Below are positions 36,621-46,396 of a DNA stretch of 64,000 nucleotides, piece after piece (within the stretch, counting starts at the first letter, position 1; every line of letters starts with the position of its first letter). Below the pieces are notes generated by a model, which had not been told where the DNA came from, searched no databases, and was given only the letters and a program-made list of their open reading frames with translations. Location of the stretch: positions 123,047 through 187,046 of the forward strand of contig NZ_BMXB01000005.1 of assembly GCF_014651535.1 (NCBI RefSeq). The letters run 5' to 3'. The position numbers were made by a program, and so were the translations under genes. Source of the DNA: Salinimicrobium marinum (GTDB lineage Bacteria > Bacteroidota > Bacteroidia > Flavobacteriales > Flavobacteriaceae).

Positions 36621-37619
36621 ATGCAGAAACTTGTAAGCCTGGGCGAAATTTTGATGCGGTTAACCAGTGAAAATAATCTAAGATTTTCACAGGCAGACAA
36701 ATTCGAAGTGGTTTATGGTGGTAGCGAAGCGAACGTACTTATAACGGCGGCGAATTTTGGGCTCAATACAGATTTAGTCACAGTCCTCCCCGATAACGAT
36801 ATAGGAAGAACCGCAGTTTCCGATTTGAAAATTAATGAAGTAGGCACCGGGAATATTCTGTTTGAAAAAGGTCGATTAGGATTATATTTTCTGGAGCAAG
36901 GCGCTGTGAACCGGTCCAGCAAGGTGATTTACGATCGTAAAAACTCTGCCTTTTCAGAAATTAATAGAGAATGGTTTAACTGGGAAGAAATTTTAAAGGA
37001 CTGTGACTGGTTCCACTGGTCTGGCATTACGCCTGCCATCTCTCAGAACGCTGCAGATGTTTGCCGGGATGCCATAGAAACGGCAGCCGCTATGGGAATT
37101 ACCATTTCCGCCGATCTTAATTACCGCGCCAATCTTTGGCAATATGAATCAGATCCGCCGGAAACTATGAAAGAATTCGTTGCAAAAAGCGATATCCTTT
37201 TAGCCGGACATTATGCCTGTCAACAATTTTTTGATCTTAGGACAAAGGATGGTTCCAATAAAGAACTTGCGGAACGTCTAAAAGAGAAATTTCCGAAGCT
37301 GAAGAAAATAGCTGTTACAAACCGAAAGGAGATCAATGCTTCCCATCACAAATGGTCAGCTTCTTTGTTCAACGGTTCCGACGTACTGGAATCAGATCTT
37401 TATGATATCTTTCCTATTGTAGACCGTGTGGGTACAGGAGACAGTTTTATGGGTGCTTTAATCTACGGATTTCAAAATTACGATGACCAGAAAGCACTGG
37501 ATTTTGCAACGGCAGCTTCAAGTTTGAAACATACCATTCCGGGAGATTTTAATAGAGTAACCAAAGAAGAAGTTCTTAAATTGGTGGAAGGAGATCGCTC
37601 CGGAAGAATCAGCAGATAA
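36621..37619 (+). CDS. kdgK: 2-keto-3-deoxygluconate kinase (PfkB family)
   Basis: A 332-residue ribokinase-type sugar kinase. The first PfkB signature lies around VVYGGSEANVLITAANFG, and the C-terminal one, VGTGDSFMGALIYG, contains the catalytic Asp. The start is ATG 36621 (MQKLVSLGEILMRL), where the family alignment begins; the longer frame from 36579 would overlap uxaC. It phosphorylates KDG made by UxuA. Followed 3 bases later by the aldolase. Confidence 0.93.
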   Translation: MQKLVSLGEILMRLTSENNLRFSQADKFEVVYGGSEANVLITAANFGLNTDLVTVLPDNDIGRTAVSDLKINEVGTGNILFEKGRLGLYFLEQGAVNRSSKVIYDRKNSAFSEINREWFNWEEILKDCDWFHWSGITPAISQNAADVCRDAIETAAAMGITISADLNYRANLWQYESDPPETMKEFVAKSDILLAGHYACQQFFDLRTKDGSNKELAERLKEKFPKLKKIAVTNRKEINASHHKWSASLFNGSDVLESDLYDIFPIVDRVGTGDSFMGALIYGFQNYDDQKALDFATAASSLKHTIPGDFNRVTKEEVLKLVEGDRSGRISR

Positions 37620-37622
37620 ACT

Positions 37623-38297
37623 ATGATAATGAAAAAACTTTCAAGACCAGAAATTGCAGTTAAATTCAGGGAATCGGGTTTGGTTCCACTGTTCTATCAT
37701 TCCGATGCTGAAATTGTAAAAAATGTCGTCACCGCCTGCTACAACGGAGGCGCCAGATTCTTTGAGTTCACCAGCCGCGGAGAATTTGCACATGAGACTT
37801 TTTCTGAAGTTGTAAAGTATTCCCGGAAGCATTGTCCGGAATTGATCCTTGGAGTAGGATCTGTAACTGATGCAGCTTCGGCTTCACTATATATTTCATT
37901 GGGAGCAGAATTTGTGGTAAGTCCGGTGCTAAGGGAAGACGTGGCGAAGATCTGTAACCGCAGAAAGATTCACTACCTCCCAGGCTGTGGTAGCCTCAAT
38001 GAGATTTGCGTTGCAGAAGAATTGGGATGTGAGATTGTAAAGCTATTTCCGGCAGCCGTATACGGACCGAAATTCGTGAAAGCCGTGAAAGGACCACAAC
38101 CATGGACATCAATTATGCCCAGCGGAGGCGTTTCTCCTAACAAAGAAAACCTAAAGCAGTGGTTTGATGCCGGCGTTACCTGCGTAGGAATGGGATCTTC
38201 GCTTATTACCAAAGAAATCGTTGAAAATTCAGATTTTGATGCGCTACAGCGAAAGGTCTCTCAGGTACTGGAAATAATTTCAGAAGTGAGGAGTTAA
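37623..38297 (+). CDS. kdgA: 2-dehydro-3-deoxyphosphogluconate aldolase (KHG/KDPG)
   Basis: A 224-residue class I aldolase. The Schiff-base Lys is in IVKLFPAAVYGP and the acid/base Glu in FFEFTSRGEF. It splits KDPG to pyruvate and glyceraldehyde 3-phosphate, closing the glucuronate route. Its stop overlaps the dctP start (TAATG), so enzyme and transporter are translated as a unit. ATG 37629 is an alternative start two codons later. Confidence 0.95.
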   Translation: MIMKKLSRPEIAVKFRESGLVPLFYHSDAEIVKNVVTACYNGGARFFEFTSRGEFAHETFSEVVKYSRKHCPELILGVGSVTDAASASLYISLGAEFVVSPVLREDVAKICNRRKIHYLPGCGSLNEICVAEELGCEIVKLFPAAVYGPKFVKAVKGPQPWTSIMPSGGVSPNKENLKQWFDAGVTCVGMGSSLITKEIVENSDFDALQRKVSQVLEIISEVRS

Positions 38298-39271
38298 TGA
38301 AAAAATTTCCGGTATATATCCTACTCATTTTATGCTGTATTTCCTGCCAGCAGGAAAAGGAAGTTAAATCCCTGAAGCTAAGCCATAGCCTGGGATTATC
38401 TCATCCCGTCCATATTGCCATGGAATATTTTGCAGAAAGGGTGAAAGAAAAATCGGGAGGTACTTTAACTGTTGATATTTATCCCAGCAGTCAGCTGGGA
38501 GGAGAAAGGGAAAGCCTCGAACTACTGCAAATAGGTAGTCTTGCCATGACAAAGGTTTCCTCTGCGGTAATGGAAAATTTTTCACCAAAGCTTCAGGTTT
38601 TCGGTTATCCGTATATTTTCCGGAATAAAGAACACCGGTACAAGGTTTACGATAGTGAACTTGGTAAAGACTTACTGGAAGACGGGGAACAATACTGGTT
38701 AAAAGGCCTTACCTACTTTGATGCCGGAAGCAGATCCTTTTACACAAAAAATACCGTGATTGCCACCCCAGATGATCTTGACGGATTAAAGGTTAGGGTG
38801 ATGGAAAGCCCTACTGCTATCAATCTTGTAAAAATTTTAGGAGGATCGGCCACGCCGGTTTCCTGGGGTGAATTATATACTTCACTTCAACAGGGCGTAG
38901 TGGAAGGAGCTGAAAACAATCTTCCCAGCTTTTATACATCCAAACATTATGAAATCGCAAAGGAATTTTCCATGGATGAACACACTTCCATCCCGGATAT
39001 CCTGGTGATGAGCACTCTTATTTATGATGAATTAAATCCTGAGGAACAAAATTGGATTCAGGAAAGTGCAGATGAAGCTGCTGTAAAACAACGTGAATTA
39101 TGGGAAGCTGCGGAAGAGGAAGCACTTACAGAAATTATTTCGGCAGGTGTGAACGTTACTTATCCCGATAAAGACCTTTTTAAAGAGCGGAGTGAGCCAC
39201 TTATTGAAGCGCTTAAATCAAAAGACAGGGAATTGTATGAAATCATCCAGCGAATCAAAAATATCAATTGA
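38297..39271 (+). CDS. dctP: TRAP transporter substrate-binding protein, lipoprotein
   Basis: A 324-residue DctP-family solute receptor. SLGLSHPVHIAMEYFAE, YPSSQLGGERESLELLQ, the LKVRVMESP stretch with the carboxylate-binding Arg, and EGAENNLPSFY are typical. The N-terminus is a lipoprotein signal with Cys17 (CCISC), whereas TRAP receptors of Proteobacteria are usually free in the periplasm. Genome context points to a uronate (glucuronate) or short aldouronate ligand. Overlaps dctQ by 1 base (TGATG). Confidence 0.92.
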   Translation: MKKFPVYILLILCCISCQQEKEVKSLKLSHSLGLSHPVHIAMEYFAERVKEKSGGTLTVDIYPSSQLGGERESLELLQIGSLAMTKVSSAVMENFSPKLQVFGYPYIFRNKEHRYKVYDSELGKDLLEDGEQYWLKGLTYFDAGSRSFYTKNTVIATPDDLDGLKVRVMESPTAINLVKILGGSATPVSWGELYTSLQQGVVEGAENNLPSFYTSKHYEIAKEFSMDEHTSIPDILVMSTLIYDELNPEEQNWIQESADEAAVKQRELWEAAEEEALTEIISAGVNVTYPDKDLFKERSEPLIEALKSKDRELYEIIQRIKNIN

Positions 39272-39747
39272 TGCAGAAAAACCTGAACAGAATCCTGGAA
39301 TGGGCAGTAGTTGCACTGTTAAGTGTCATGCTGCTGAGCGTTCTTTGGGGAGTGCTCACAAGATATATATTTGCCGACCAAAGTTCCTGGACCGATGAAC
39401 TTGCACGCTTTATGTTAATCTGGGTAAGTATTCTTGGTGCAGCTTATGTTTCAGGAAAAAATGCGCATATAGCCATAGATCTGCTTCCCGATAGTATGTC
39501 TGAAAAAAAGAAGCTTAAACTGGAAATGCTTACCAGCGTGATCATCAGCATCTTTGTATTTATGATCTTTATAATTGGCGGACTTCGATATATTTATATC
39601 TCCTTCAAATTAGGGCAGACCTCTGCAGCACTTGAGATCCCAATGGGTTATGTATACCTTATCCTTCCAATTTCGGGACTAATTATAATATTTTTCAAAA
39701 TTCATGCTATGATAGCATCCAGAAAAGCATTAAAACTTGTTGAGTGA
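39271..39747 (+). CDS. dctQ: TRAP transporter small permease
   Basis: A 158-residue protein with four transmembrane segments. The DctQ signature WTDELARFMLIW lies after the first helix region. It pairs with the large permease to form the membrane domain of a sodium-driven TRAP transporter. Start ATG 39271, overlapping the dctP stop; its own stop overlaps the dctM start by one base. Confidence 0.92.
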   Translation: MQKNLNRILEWAVVALLSVMLLSVLWGVLTRYIFADQSSWTDELARFMLIWVSILGAAYVSGKNAHIAIDLLPDSMSEKKKLKLEMLTSVIISIFVFMIFIIGGLRYIYISFKLGQTSAALEIPMGYVYLILPISGLIIIFFKIHAMIASRKALKLVE

Positions 39748-41033
39748 TGGAAATATTTATGCTGATTATAAGTTTTATTGTGCTGGTAGGAATACGTGTT
39801 CCCATTGCCTGGAGCATTGGCATAGCATCCCTTATCACGATCTTATTTAGTATTGATTCTATTGCAGCTTTTACCACGATCTCACAAAGAGTGGTGACCG
39901 GACTGGACAGTTTCTCCCTCCTTGCTATTCCATTCTTTATCCTCGCCGGACATATAATGAATAGCGGCGGAATTGCAAAGCGGCTTATAGAATTTGCGAA
40001 ATCCCTGGTAGGCTCACTTCCGGGAGGTTTGGCCCATGTTAATATTGTAGCAGCTATGATGTTTGGTGCTATCGCAGGCTCGGCTGGAGCCGCGGCGGCA
40101 GCTATTGGCAGTTTCATGTCTGAAAGAATGGAAAAGGAAGGCTACACAAAGGAATATGGAGTTGCCGTGAACGTAACGGCTGCTACAACAGGATTGTTGA
40201 TACCGCCAAGTAATATTTTCATTATCTATTCCCTCGCGAGCGGAGGTGTAAGTATTGGAGCTTTATTTTTGGCAGGATATATCCCCGGAATTTTAACCGG
40301 GCTTATTTTAATGGCCATTGCTTTGGTATGGGCAAAGAGAAAAGGCTTTCCTACCTCAAAAAGAAGTTCTGCTTCACAGGTATTTAAAGCTTTTATTGAT
40401 GCTCTCCCAAGTTTGCTTTTACTCATCATCATTATAGGAGGAATAGTAGCCGGAATCTTTACTGCTACCGAAGCTTCTTCCGTTGCAGTGGTGTATTGCC
40501 TTATTCTTGCATTCCTGTATAAAGAAATGACTATAACAAGCCTGAAAGCGGTACTTGTGCAGGCAGCCGGAACTATTTCACTGGTAATGCTGCTCATCGC
40601 AATGTCTATTGCCATGTCATGGGTAATGTCTTATGAAAATATTCCGCAGGAAGTAACCTCCGCATTATTATCTGTGAGCGATAATCCTATCGTAGTCATG
40701 ATCCTAATTAATTTGATTCTGTTATTTATCGGAATATTCATGGATATGACTCCGGCGGTATTAATTTTTACTCCGATCTTTCTTCCGGTGGCTGTTGCGA
40801 TGGGAATTGATCCGGTGCATTTTGGAGTGATCATGGTTTTAAACCTCTGTATAGGTCTGTGCACACCACCTGTAGGTGCCGTTTTATTTATTGGTGTGGG
40901 TGTGGCCGGCACCACCATCCAGAAGGTGGTGAAACCTTTACTGCCTCTATTTGTAGGAATGCTGTTCTCTTTGATCCTGGTCATCCTTTTTCCGGCTTTA
41001 AGCTTATGGTTGCCAAGATTATTCGGATTCTAA
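39747..41033 (+). CDS. dctM: TRAP transporter large permease
   Basis: A 428-residue DctM-family membrane protein with about twelve helices. GSAGAAAAAIGSFM, the ATTGLLIPPSNIFIIYS stretch and NLCIGLCTPPVGAVLF are conserved motifs. Start ATG 39747 (MEIFMLIISF), in a TGATG junction with dctQ. It imports an organic acid using the sodium gradient, which is notable because the decarboxylase at the window's left end would export sodium. It ends in a 4-base overlap with the convergent lacI gene. Confidence 0.94.
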   Translation: MEIFMLIISFIVLVGIRVPIAWSIGIASLITILFSIDSIAAFTTISQRVVTGLDSFSLLAIPFFILAGHIMNSGGIAKRLIEFAKSLVGSLPGGLAHVNIVAAMMFGAIAGSAGAAAAAIGSFMSERMEKEGYTKEYGVAVNVTAATTGLLIPPSNIFIIYSLASGGVSIGALFLAGYIPGILTGLILMAIALVWAKRKGFPTSKRSSASQVFKAFIDALPSLLLLIIIIGGIVAGIFTATEASSVAVVYCLILAFLYKEMTITSLKAVLVQAAGTISLVMLLIAMSIAMSWVMSYENIPQEVTSALLSVSDNPIVVMILINLILLFIGIFMDMTPAVLIFTPIFLPVAVAMGIDPVHFGVIMVLNLCIGLCTPPVGAVLFIGVGVAGTTIQKVVKPLLPLFVGMLFSLILVILFPALSLWLPRLFGF

Positions 41034-42064
41034 ATCTTCCTTCTTCTACTGGAGTTTCGTACAATGATCTCGGTATCCAGCATAGTAATTTCAGAAATAC
41101 TGGAGCCAAGATTATCTTCGGAATGTTCAAGGATTCGCTGCGTGGAGATCTCTCCCATTTTCATTGCTGGATGTGAAACTGTTGAAAGGGAAGGCTCTAC
41201 TATAGAAGAGATAGGATCATCGTTAAACCCAATGATTGCCAGCTCTTCAGGTATTCTCACACCTCTTTCCTTTGCACACAAAATAGCACTGACCGCTGCA
41301 GTATCATTGGAAGAAAAAATACCATCTGGCGGAAAATCCAACTCAAGCAGCATTTTCATAGCTTCTCTTCCCTCTTCAAAACTCATCGTTTCCAGATCCA
41401 CTAACAGGTTTTCATCTACTTCGATCCCATTTTCCAGTAAAGCGTCCAGATAGCCTTTTTTCCGGAGATTGTAAACGTTCACGTGCTGCGCACCTGCAAA
41501 ATGTGCAATTCTCTTACAACCCTGGTCTATAAGATGTTTTGTGGCCCTATAACCGGCTGCATAATTGTCAATAATTACCCTGTATGAATTGAAATCCCGG
41601 GGAACACGATCCACAAAAACTATTGGAATATTATTATCTGCGAACTGCTGAAAATGATCTGTATTGTTAGTTTCCATAGCCAGGGAAACTATTAGTCCGC
41701 CAATTCTACTGTCATACATAGCTTTGGCATTCTTTACCTCATTTTCGTATTTATCATTGGACTGGCTAATAATTACGTTGTGGTCGGCTTTTCTTGCAGC
41801 ATCTTCCACCCCGCTGATTAGAGAAGAAACAAAAGGACGATTAATCCTTGAAATCATAATCCCAATGGTCTTACTTTTGTTGCTACGAAGGCTGGCAGCA
41901 ATAGAATTTGGCCTGTACCCCATTTTTGCAGCCACTTTTTGAATTTCCTTCGTGGTTTTCTTACCAATACTTTTATGATTGTTAAGCGCTCTGGAAATAG
42001 TAGAGGGAGAGAAATTAAGTTCTTTTGCTAAATCATAAATAGTGACTTCCTTCTTCTTCTTCAT
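41030..42064 (-). CDS. LacI-family transcriptional regulator
   Basis: A 344-residue LacI/GalR repressor. The N-terminal helix-turn-helix is TIYDLAKELNFSPSTISRAL with hinge helix NSIAASLRS, followed by a periplasmic-binding-protein-like effector domain (GIMISRINRPFVSSLISG). It is convergent with the TRAP operon. The best candidate sites are the identical 16-base operators at 32852 and 53223. The effector is probably glucuronate or an intermediate of its breakdown. No copy of the operator was seen in its own upstream region. Confidence 0.92.
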   Translation of the reverse strand: MKKKKEVTIYDLAKELNFSPSTISRALNNHKSIGKKTTKEIQKVAAKMGYRPNSIAASLRSNKSKTIGIMISRINRPFVSSLISGVEDAARKADHNVIISQSNDKYENEVKNAKAMYDSRIGGLIVSLAMETNNTDHFQQFADNNIPIVFVDRVPRDFNSYRVIIDNYAAGYRATKHLIDQGCKRIAHFAGAQHVNVYNLRKKGYLDALLENGIEVDENLLVDLETMSFEEGREAMKMLLELDFPPDGIFSSNDTAAVSAILCAKERGVRIPEELAIIGFNDDPISSIVEPSLSTVSHPAMKMGEISTQRILEHSEDNLGSSISEITMLDTEIIVRNSSRRRKI

Positions 42065-42370
42065 TAAAATATTATTGCAGGTATGTCCAAAACTGAGGAA
42101 TTTACAAGGTTAAACCAACCTTCAAAGATAGCAATTTCTAATAATGTAATGCTTACTTTCTTTAATTGCTTACAGCCACAGCATCATTAAATATAGTGTT
42201 AATATATTAAACCATTTCCAATTAAAAGAAATAAATATTTCAATAACACGAAATGAATGTATTTTTTACGCTTTTGGAGATAACAGCATAAATTTTTATT
42301 GAAAAATTTCTCCACTGAGGAGAAGAATTTAAGACACTTAAACTGAAGAATGTTTTTTAATTTTTTAAAT
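42065..42370. other. AT-rich spacer between lacI and the Nudix regulator
   Basis: 306 bases upstream of lacI and downstream of the Nudix gene. It should hold the lacI promoter, but I see no clear TAnnTTTG pair, no copy of the 16-base operator, no strong terminator and no supported open frame. Confidence 0.4.
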
Positions 42371-43090
42371 CTAAAATTCGAAGTTAAAGCCTTTCCTGGT
42401 CAATTTCTGGTAAATATCATTATCAAATTTGTACAGCTTTGCAGCTCTGTGGGAAACATCTTTTTGTTTCTCATTAAGATCAACAAGTAGTTTCATCCTT
42501 AGAATTTTCCTTCTGAAGTTAGGTTTATCCATTTCCACTCCTAAAATTTCCTCATAAAGCTGCATCAACTGGAGAAGCGTGAATTTTTCTGGCAAGAGGG
42601 TAAATCCTATGGGTGCCTGGCGAACTCTGTTTCTAAGATTCTGAAGGCTATATTCCAGGATCTCATTATGATCATAAATTAGATCTGGTATCTCCCTTAC
42701 CTTATACCATTTTGCTTCCGAAGCTGTAAATCCAGCTTTAATGCGGTAATCTTCCCGCTTCACCAAGGCATAATATCCAATGGTGATGACCCGCCCATTT
42801 GGAAAACGGTTGGGATCTCCAAAGGCTTTTAATTGTTCCAGGTAGATTTGATCCAATCCTGTAAGCTCCCGCAGCAACCTATGTGCCGCTTCATCAATTC
42901 CTTCTTCCTGTTTTATCCATCCGCCGGGAAGTCCCCATTTTCCCTTGCTTATCCCTTCTGCATGCTTGACCAGTAAAACCTCAAGACTCCCTTTTTCAAA
43001 CCCAAAAACCACACTGTCTATAGTAATTGAATTCATTACAGGAGTTTCCACAAGTTCTCCTGAATCCATATTTATTAAGGCTTTTTTCAT
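42371..43090 (-). CDS. Nudix-related transcriptional regulator (NrtR-like), probable xylose regulator
   Basis: A 239-residue protein with an N-terminal Nudix domain and a C-terminal winged-helix region (FTLLQLMQLYEEILG to KILRMKLL). In the Nudix box, GGWIKQEEGIDEAAHRLLREL continues as TGL where active hydrolases have xEExG, so the metal-binding Glu pair is lost. Such proteins act as sugar-responsive repressors in Bacteroidetes (for example AraR of Bacteroides). It is divergent from the xylose operon, whose promoter carries an inverted repeat. Confidence 0.87.
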   Translation of the reverse strand: MKKALINMDSGELVETPVMNSITIDSVVFGFEKGSLEVLLVKHAEGISKGKWGLPGGWIKQEEGIDEAAHRLLRELTGLDQIYLEQLKAFGDPNRFPNGRVITIGYYALVKREDYRIKAGFTASEAKWYKVREIPDLIYDHNEILEYSLQNLRNRVRQAPIGFTLLPEKFTLLQLMQLYEEILGVEMDKPNFRRKILRMKLLVDLNEKQKDVSHRAAKLYKFDNDIYQKLTRKGFNFEF

Positions 43091-43230
43091 TTTTTAGCTG
43101 CTTTGGCAGTTTGCTGTTTTCGGCATTACTGTAGCTATAAATTTATTGAAAAACTATTGCATACCTTCCGGCCTAAGAATCTCACAATATTAGCTCTAAT
43201 TAATTGCTAAAGTAGAAATAAATAATTAAA

Positions 43231-43262
43231 CTTGTAGTCAAGTAAACTATAAGATAATTTTA
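43231..43262 (+). promoter_or_regulatory. Xylose operon promoter with embedded inverted-repeat operator
   Basis: TTG at 43232-43234, a 20-base spacer, and TAATTTTA at 43255-43262 form a Bacteroidetes promoter. An inverted repeat with arms CTTGTAGT and ACTATAAG (7 of 8 bases matching), at 43231-43253, exactly fills the spacer and overlaps the TTG. A tighter ACTTG/CAAGT palindrome lies inside at 43230-43243. Binding here would block polymerase; the divergent Nudix regulator is the obvious candidate. Confidence 0.6.
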
Positions 43263-43282
43263 AGAAAAAAATAAATCCAACC

Positions 43283-44896
43283 ATGGCATCAACACAAACC
43301 AGTCAAAAAAGTGTTTATATGATAACGGTGGTCGCCAGTCTTGGTGGTCTTTTGTTTGGGTATGACACTGCAGTAATTTCCGGAGCTGTAGGGGCGCTGG
43401 AAACTTATTTTATTTCTACTCTTGAAAATAATCCTACTCTTGCAGCAAACAGTATTCTCCAGTTCAAGGTGATGATTAGTTTATGCATCCTCGCCGTTGG
43501 TTTGTTATTCGGTTCTTTTATTTTGAAATTTTTTAAACGAAGTACCGCGTATATCATCATTGGAGCAATTCTTTTTTTAGGTGGTGCCATATACTATTTT
43601 CAGTTTCTCACATTACCTGGAGTTTTAACCGAAAATTTACGAAATTCCATTCTTGGATTTATGATAAGTAGCGCCCTGGTAGGATGTATCATTGGAGCTT
43701 CCATGGGTGATAAAGCTGCTAATTCCATTGGTAGGAGAAACGGACTCATCTTATCTGCCTTTCTTTTCCTTATTTCTGCCTGCGGATCTTCTTACCCTGA
43801 AATCATGAATATTTTCCCGGCAAATGACCTTACCGCTTTTATTATTTACAGGATCATTGGGGGAATAGGTGTTGGTCTGGCCAGTATGCTGGCCCCTATG
43901 TATATTGCCGAAATGGCACCGGCAAATATCAGGGGAAAACTTGTTTCTTTTAACCAGTTCGCAATCGTTACAGGGATGCTAATAGTCTATTTTGTGAACT
44001 ATTTTATCGTAAGCGGACAAACCCTTACCTGGATCAATGAAACCGGCTGGAGATACATGTTCTTATCTGAAGGGATTCCCGCATTGATATTCCTTTTATT
44101 CCTGTTTTTTGTTCCGAAAACTCCGCGTTTCCAAACAATGAAAGGGAATGAAAAAAATGCTATGGATGTACTAACAAAACTCAACGGCCCCGAACGAGCT
44201 TCACAGATCCTGGCAGACATAAAAGCATCCTTCAGCAGAACAAGATCACACTGGCTTTCTTTTGGCTGGGGAGTAGTATTGATTGGAATTGTACTTTCTA
44301 TTTTCCAGCAGTTTGTAGGAATTAACGTTGTACTTTATTACGCTCCCGAGATCTTTAGAGGAATGGGAATGGAGACAGACGCGTCAATGCTGCAAACCAT
44401 CATCGTTGGAGCCATCAATATGTTGTTCACCGTTTTGGCCATCATGACAGTTGATAAATTCGGAAGAAAAAAGTTAATGATGATAGGAAGTGCAGTAATG
44501 GCCATAAGTATGATTGGCCTTGGATTTGCACTTTATCTGGAAACCGAAGGTCTGCCGGCATTACTACTTATGCTTCTCTACATTGCAGCCTTTGCGATGT
44601 CTTGGGGACCGGTTACCTGGGTGCTGTTATCTGAAATTTTCCCCAACAAAATTAGGGGCGTAATGGCTGTAGCTGTCGCAGTACAATGGCTGGCAAATTT
44701 AATGGTTTCATGGACGTTCCCGATGATGAACAACAACTCGGCACTTGTAGAACATTTCAACCACGGATTCTCTTACTGGATTTACGGAGTAATGGCTATT
44801 CTTTCCGGATTGTTTATCTGGAAGTACGTACCGGAAACTAAAGGAAGAACCCTCGAAGACATGGAAAACCTGTGGATTCGCAAAAAACAAGATTAA
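43283..44896 (+). CDS. Sugar porter of the major facilitator superfamily (probable xylose:proton symporter)
   Basis: A 537-residue protein with twelve transmembrane segments. Sugar-porter signatures are LGGLLFGYDTAVISG in helix 1, GRRNG after helix 4, QQFVGINVVLYY in helix 7, and PETKGRTLEDME at the end. There is an unusually long loop after the first helix pair. First gene of the xylose operon, one base before xylB, so D-xylose is the likely substrate. Confidence 0.92.
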   Translation: MASTQTSQKSVYMITVVASLGGLLFGYDTAVISGAVGALETYFISTLENNPTLAANSILQFKVMISLCILAVGLLFGSFILKFFKRSTAYIIIGAILFLGGAIYYFQFLTLPGVLTENLRNSILGFMISSALVGCIIGASMGDKAANSIGRRNGLILSAFLFLISACGSSYPEIMNIFPANDLTAFIIYRIIGGIGVGLASMLAPMYIAEMAPANIRGKLVSFNQFAIVTGMLIVYFVNYFIVSGQTLTWINETGWRYMFLSEGIPALIFLLFLFFVPKTPRFQTMKGNEKNAMDVLTKLNGPERASQILADIKASFSRTRSHWLSFGWGVVLIGIVLSIFQQFVGINVVLYYAPEIFRGMGMETDASMLQTIIVGAINMLFTVLAIMTVDKFGRKKLMMIGSAVMAISMIGLGFALYLETEGLPALLLMLLYIAAFAMSWGPVTWVLLSEIFPNKIRGVMAVAVAVQWLANLMVSWTFPMMNNNSALVEHFNHGFSYWIYGVMAILSGLFIWKYVPETKGRTLEDMENLWIRKKQD

Positions 44897-44897
44897 T

Positions 44898-46394
44898 ATG
44901 TATTTTTTAGGAATAGACTTAGGCAGTTCCTCTATAAAGCTATCAGTTCTGGACGCTGAAAAAGGCGAAACAGTATGCTCAGTGACTGCCCCCGATTTTG
45001 AAATGGAAATGATCGCTCCCCAGTTTGGGTGGGCAGAACAGCAGCCCGAAAAATGGTGGCAATACGTAAAAGAAGGACTGGCTAATCTCAAAAAGAAGCA
45101 TGATTTCGATCTAAAGAAAATTGAGGGCATTGGTATAGCTTACCAAATGCACGGGTTGGTCATCACCGATGAAAACCTAGATCCTGTAAGACCTTCCATA
45201 ATTTGGTGTGACAGCAGAGCTGCGGCTATTGGAAATGATGCCTGTGAAAAGATAGGACTGGAGAACTGCCAAAAACAGATCCTGGGAAGCCCGGGAAATT
45301 TCACTGCATCCAAATTGAAGTGGGTGAAAGTTAACGAACCAAAGGTTTTTGCACAGGCAAAATACATGATGCTGCCGGGAGATTATATTGCCGCAAAACT
45401 TTCTCGTGTTGCACAAACTACGAGCTCCGGACTTTCTGAAGCTGCATTATGGAACTTTTCTGAAGGAAAACTTGCTACAGGAATCCTGGAACAAATGGGA
45501 CTTCCTGAAGAAATTATTCCTGAAATTGTACCTAATTTCGGAATCCAGGCAAAAGTTCATCCCGAAATTGCTAGGGAATTGGGATTGAATCCGGAGACAA
45601 AAATCACGTATCGCGCAGGAGATCAACCCAATAACGCCCTTTCCCTAAATGTTTTACAACCTGGAGAAATTGCTACCACGGCAGGGACTTCTGCAGTGGT
45701 GTATGCGGTAACAGACAAGGATGCCTACGATGAACAAAGTCGTGTAAATACTTTTTTACACGTCAACAATTCAGAAGAAAAAAAACGTAACGGGATTCTT
45801 GGAATCATTAATGGATCGGGAATTTTATACCAATGGCTTCGTAAAATGGTTTCTCTTGGGAACAATGAACTCGTTTCCTATGACTTGCTGAATGCGGAAG
45901 CTGCAAAAGCAGAACCGGGGAGTAAAGACCTGAGGTTCTATCCCTTCGGAAATGGGGTAGAGCGAATTTTTAACAATAAACAGGCAAATTCCGGAACTGA
46001 AAACCTTAACTTTAATATACATCAACCCTCGCATTTAATTCGCTCTGCATGTGAAGGCATTGTCTTCGCAATGAACTATGGGTTTGATGTAATCAAATCA
46101 ATGGGCACATCGGGAGAAATAGTAAGAGCCGGTAAAGGCAATCTCTTTTTAAGCCCTGTATTCAGGGAAATCTTCTGTAATACAACACAGGCTACACTGG
46201 AGCTGTATAACACTTCCGGAGCCGAAGGAGCTGCCCGTGGCGCTGCGTATGGATCTGGATATTTTAAGAATCTTGATGAGGCGTTTGGCGGACTTAAGGT
46301 TCTGGAAAGGTTAGAGCCCACTAAAGAGCTGAGTGAAAGATATCAGGAGATCTACGAAAAATGGAAAACCAATATTAAAATCGAAAAAAAATAA
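44898..46394 (+). CDS. xylB: Xylulokinase
   Basis: A 498-residue FGGY-family kinase. The N-terminal phosphate-binding motif [31 protein letters not shown] and the C-terminal [14 protein letters not shown] are typical of xylulokinases. It phosphorylates D-xylulose to xylulose 5-phosphate. It lies 1 base after the transporter and 2 bases before xylA. Confidence 0.96.
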   Translation: MYFLGIDLGSSSIKLSVLDAEKGETVCSVTAPDFEMEMIAPQFGWAEQQPEKWWQYVKEGLANLKKKHDFDLKKIEGIGIAYQMHGLVITDENLDPVRPSIIWCDSRAAAIGNDACEKIGLENCQKQILGSPGNFTASKLKWVKVNEPKVFAQAKYMMLPGDYIAAKLSRVAQTTSSGLSEAALWNFSEGKLATGILEQMGLPEEIIPEIVPNFGIQAKVHPEIARELGLNPETKITYRAGDQPNNALSLNVLQPGEIATTAGTSAVVYAVTDKDAYDEQSRVNTFLHVNNSEEKKRNGILGIINGSGILYQWLRKMVSLGNNELVSYDLLNAEAAKAEPGSKDLRFYPFGNGVERIFNNKQANSGTENLNFNIHQPSHLIRSACEGIVFAMNYGFDVIKSMGTSGEIVRAGKGNLFLSPVFREIFCNTTQATLELYNTSGAEGAARGAAYGSGYFKNLDEAFGGLKVLERLEPTKELSERYQEIYEKWKTNIKIEKK

Positions 46395-46396
46395 TT

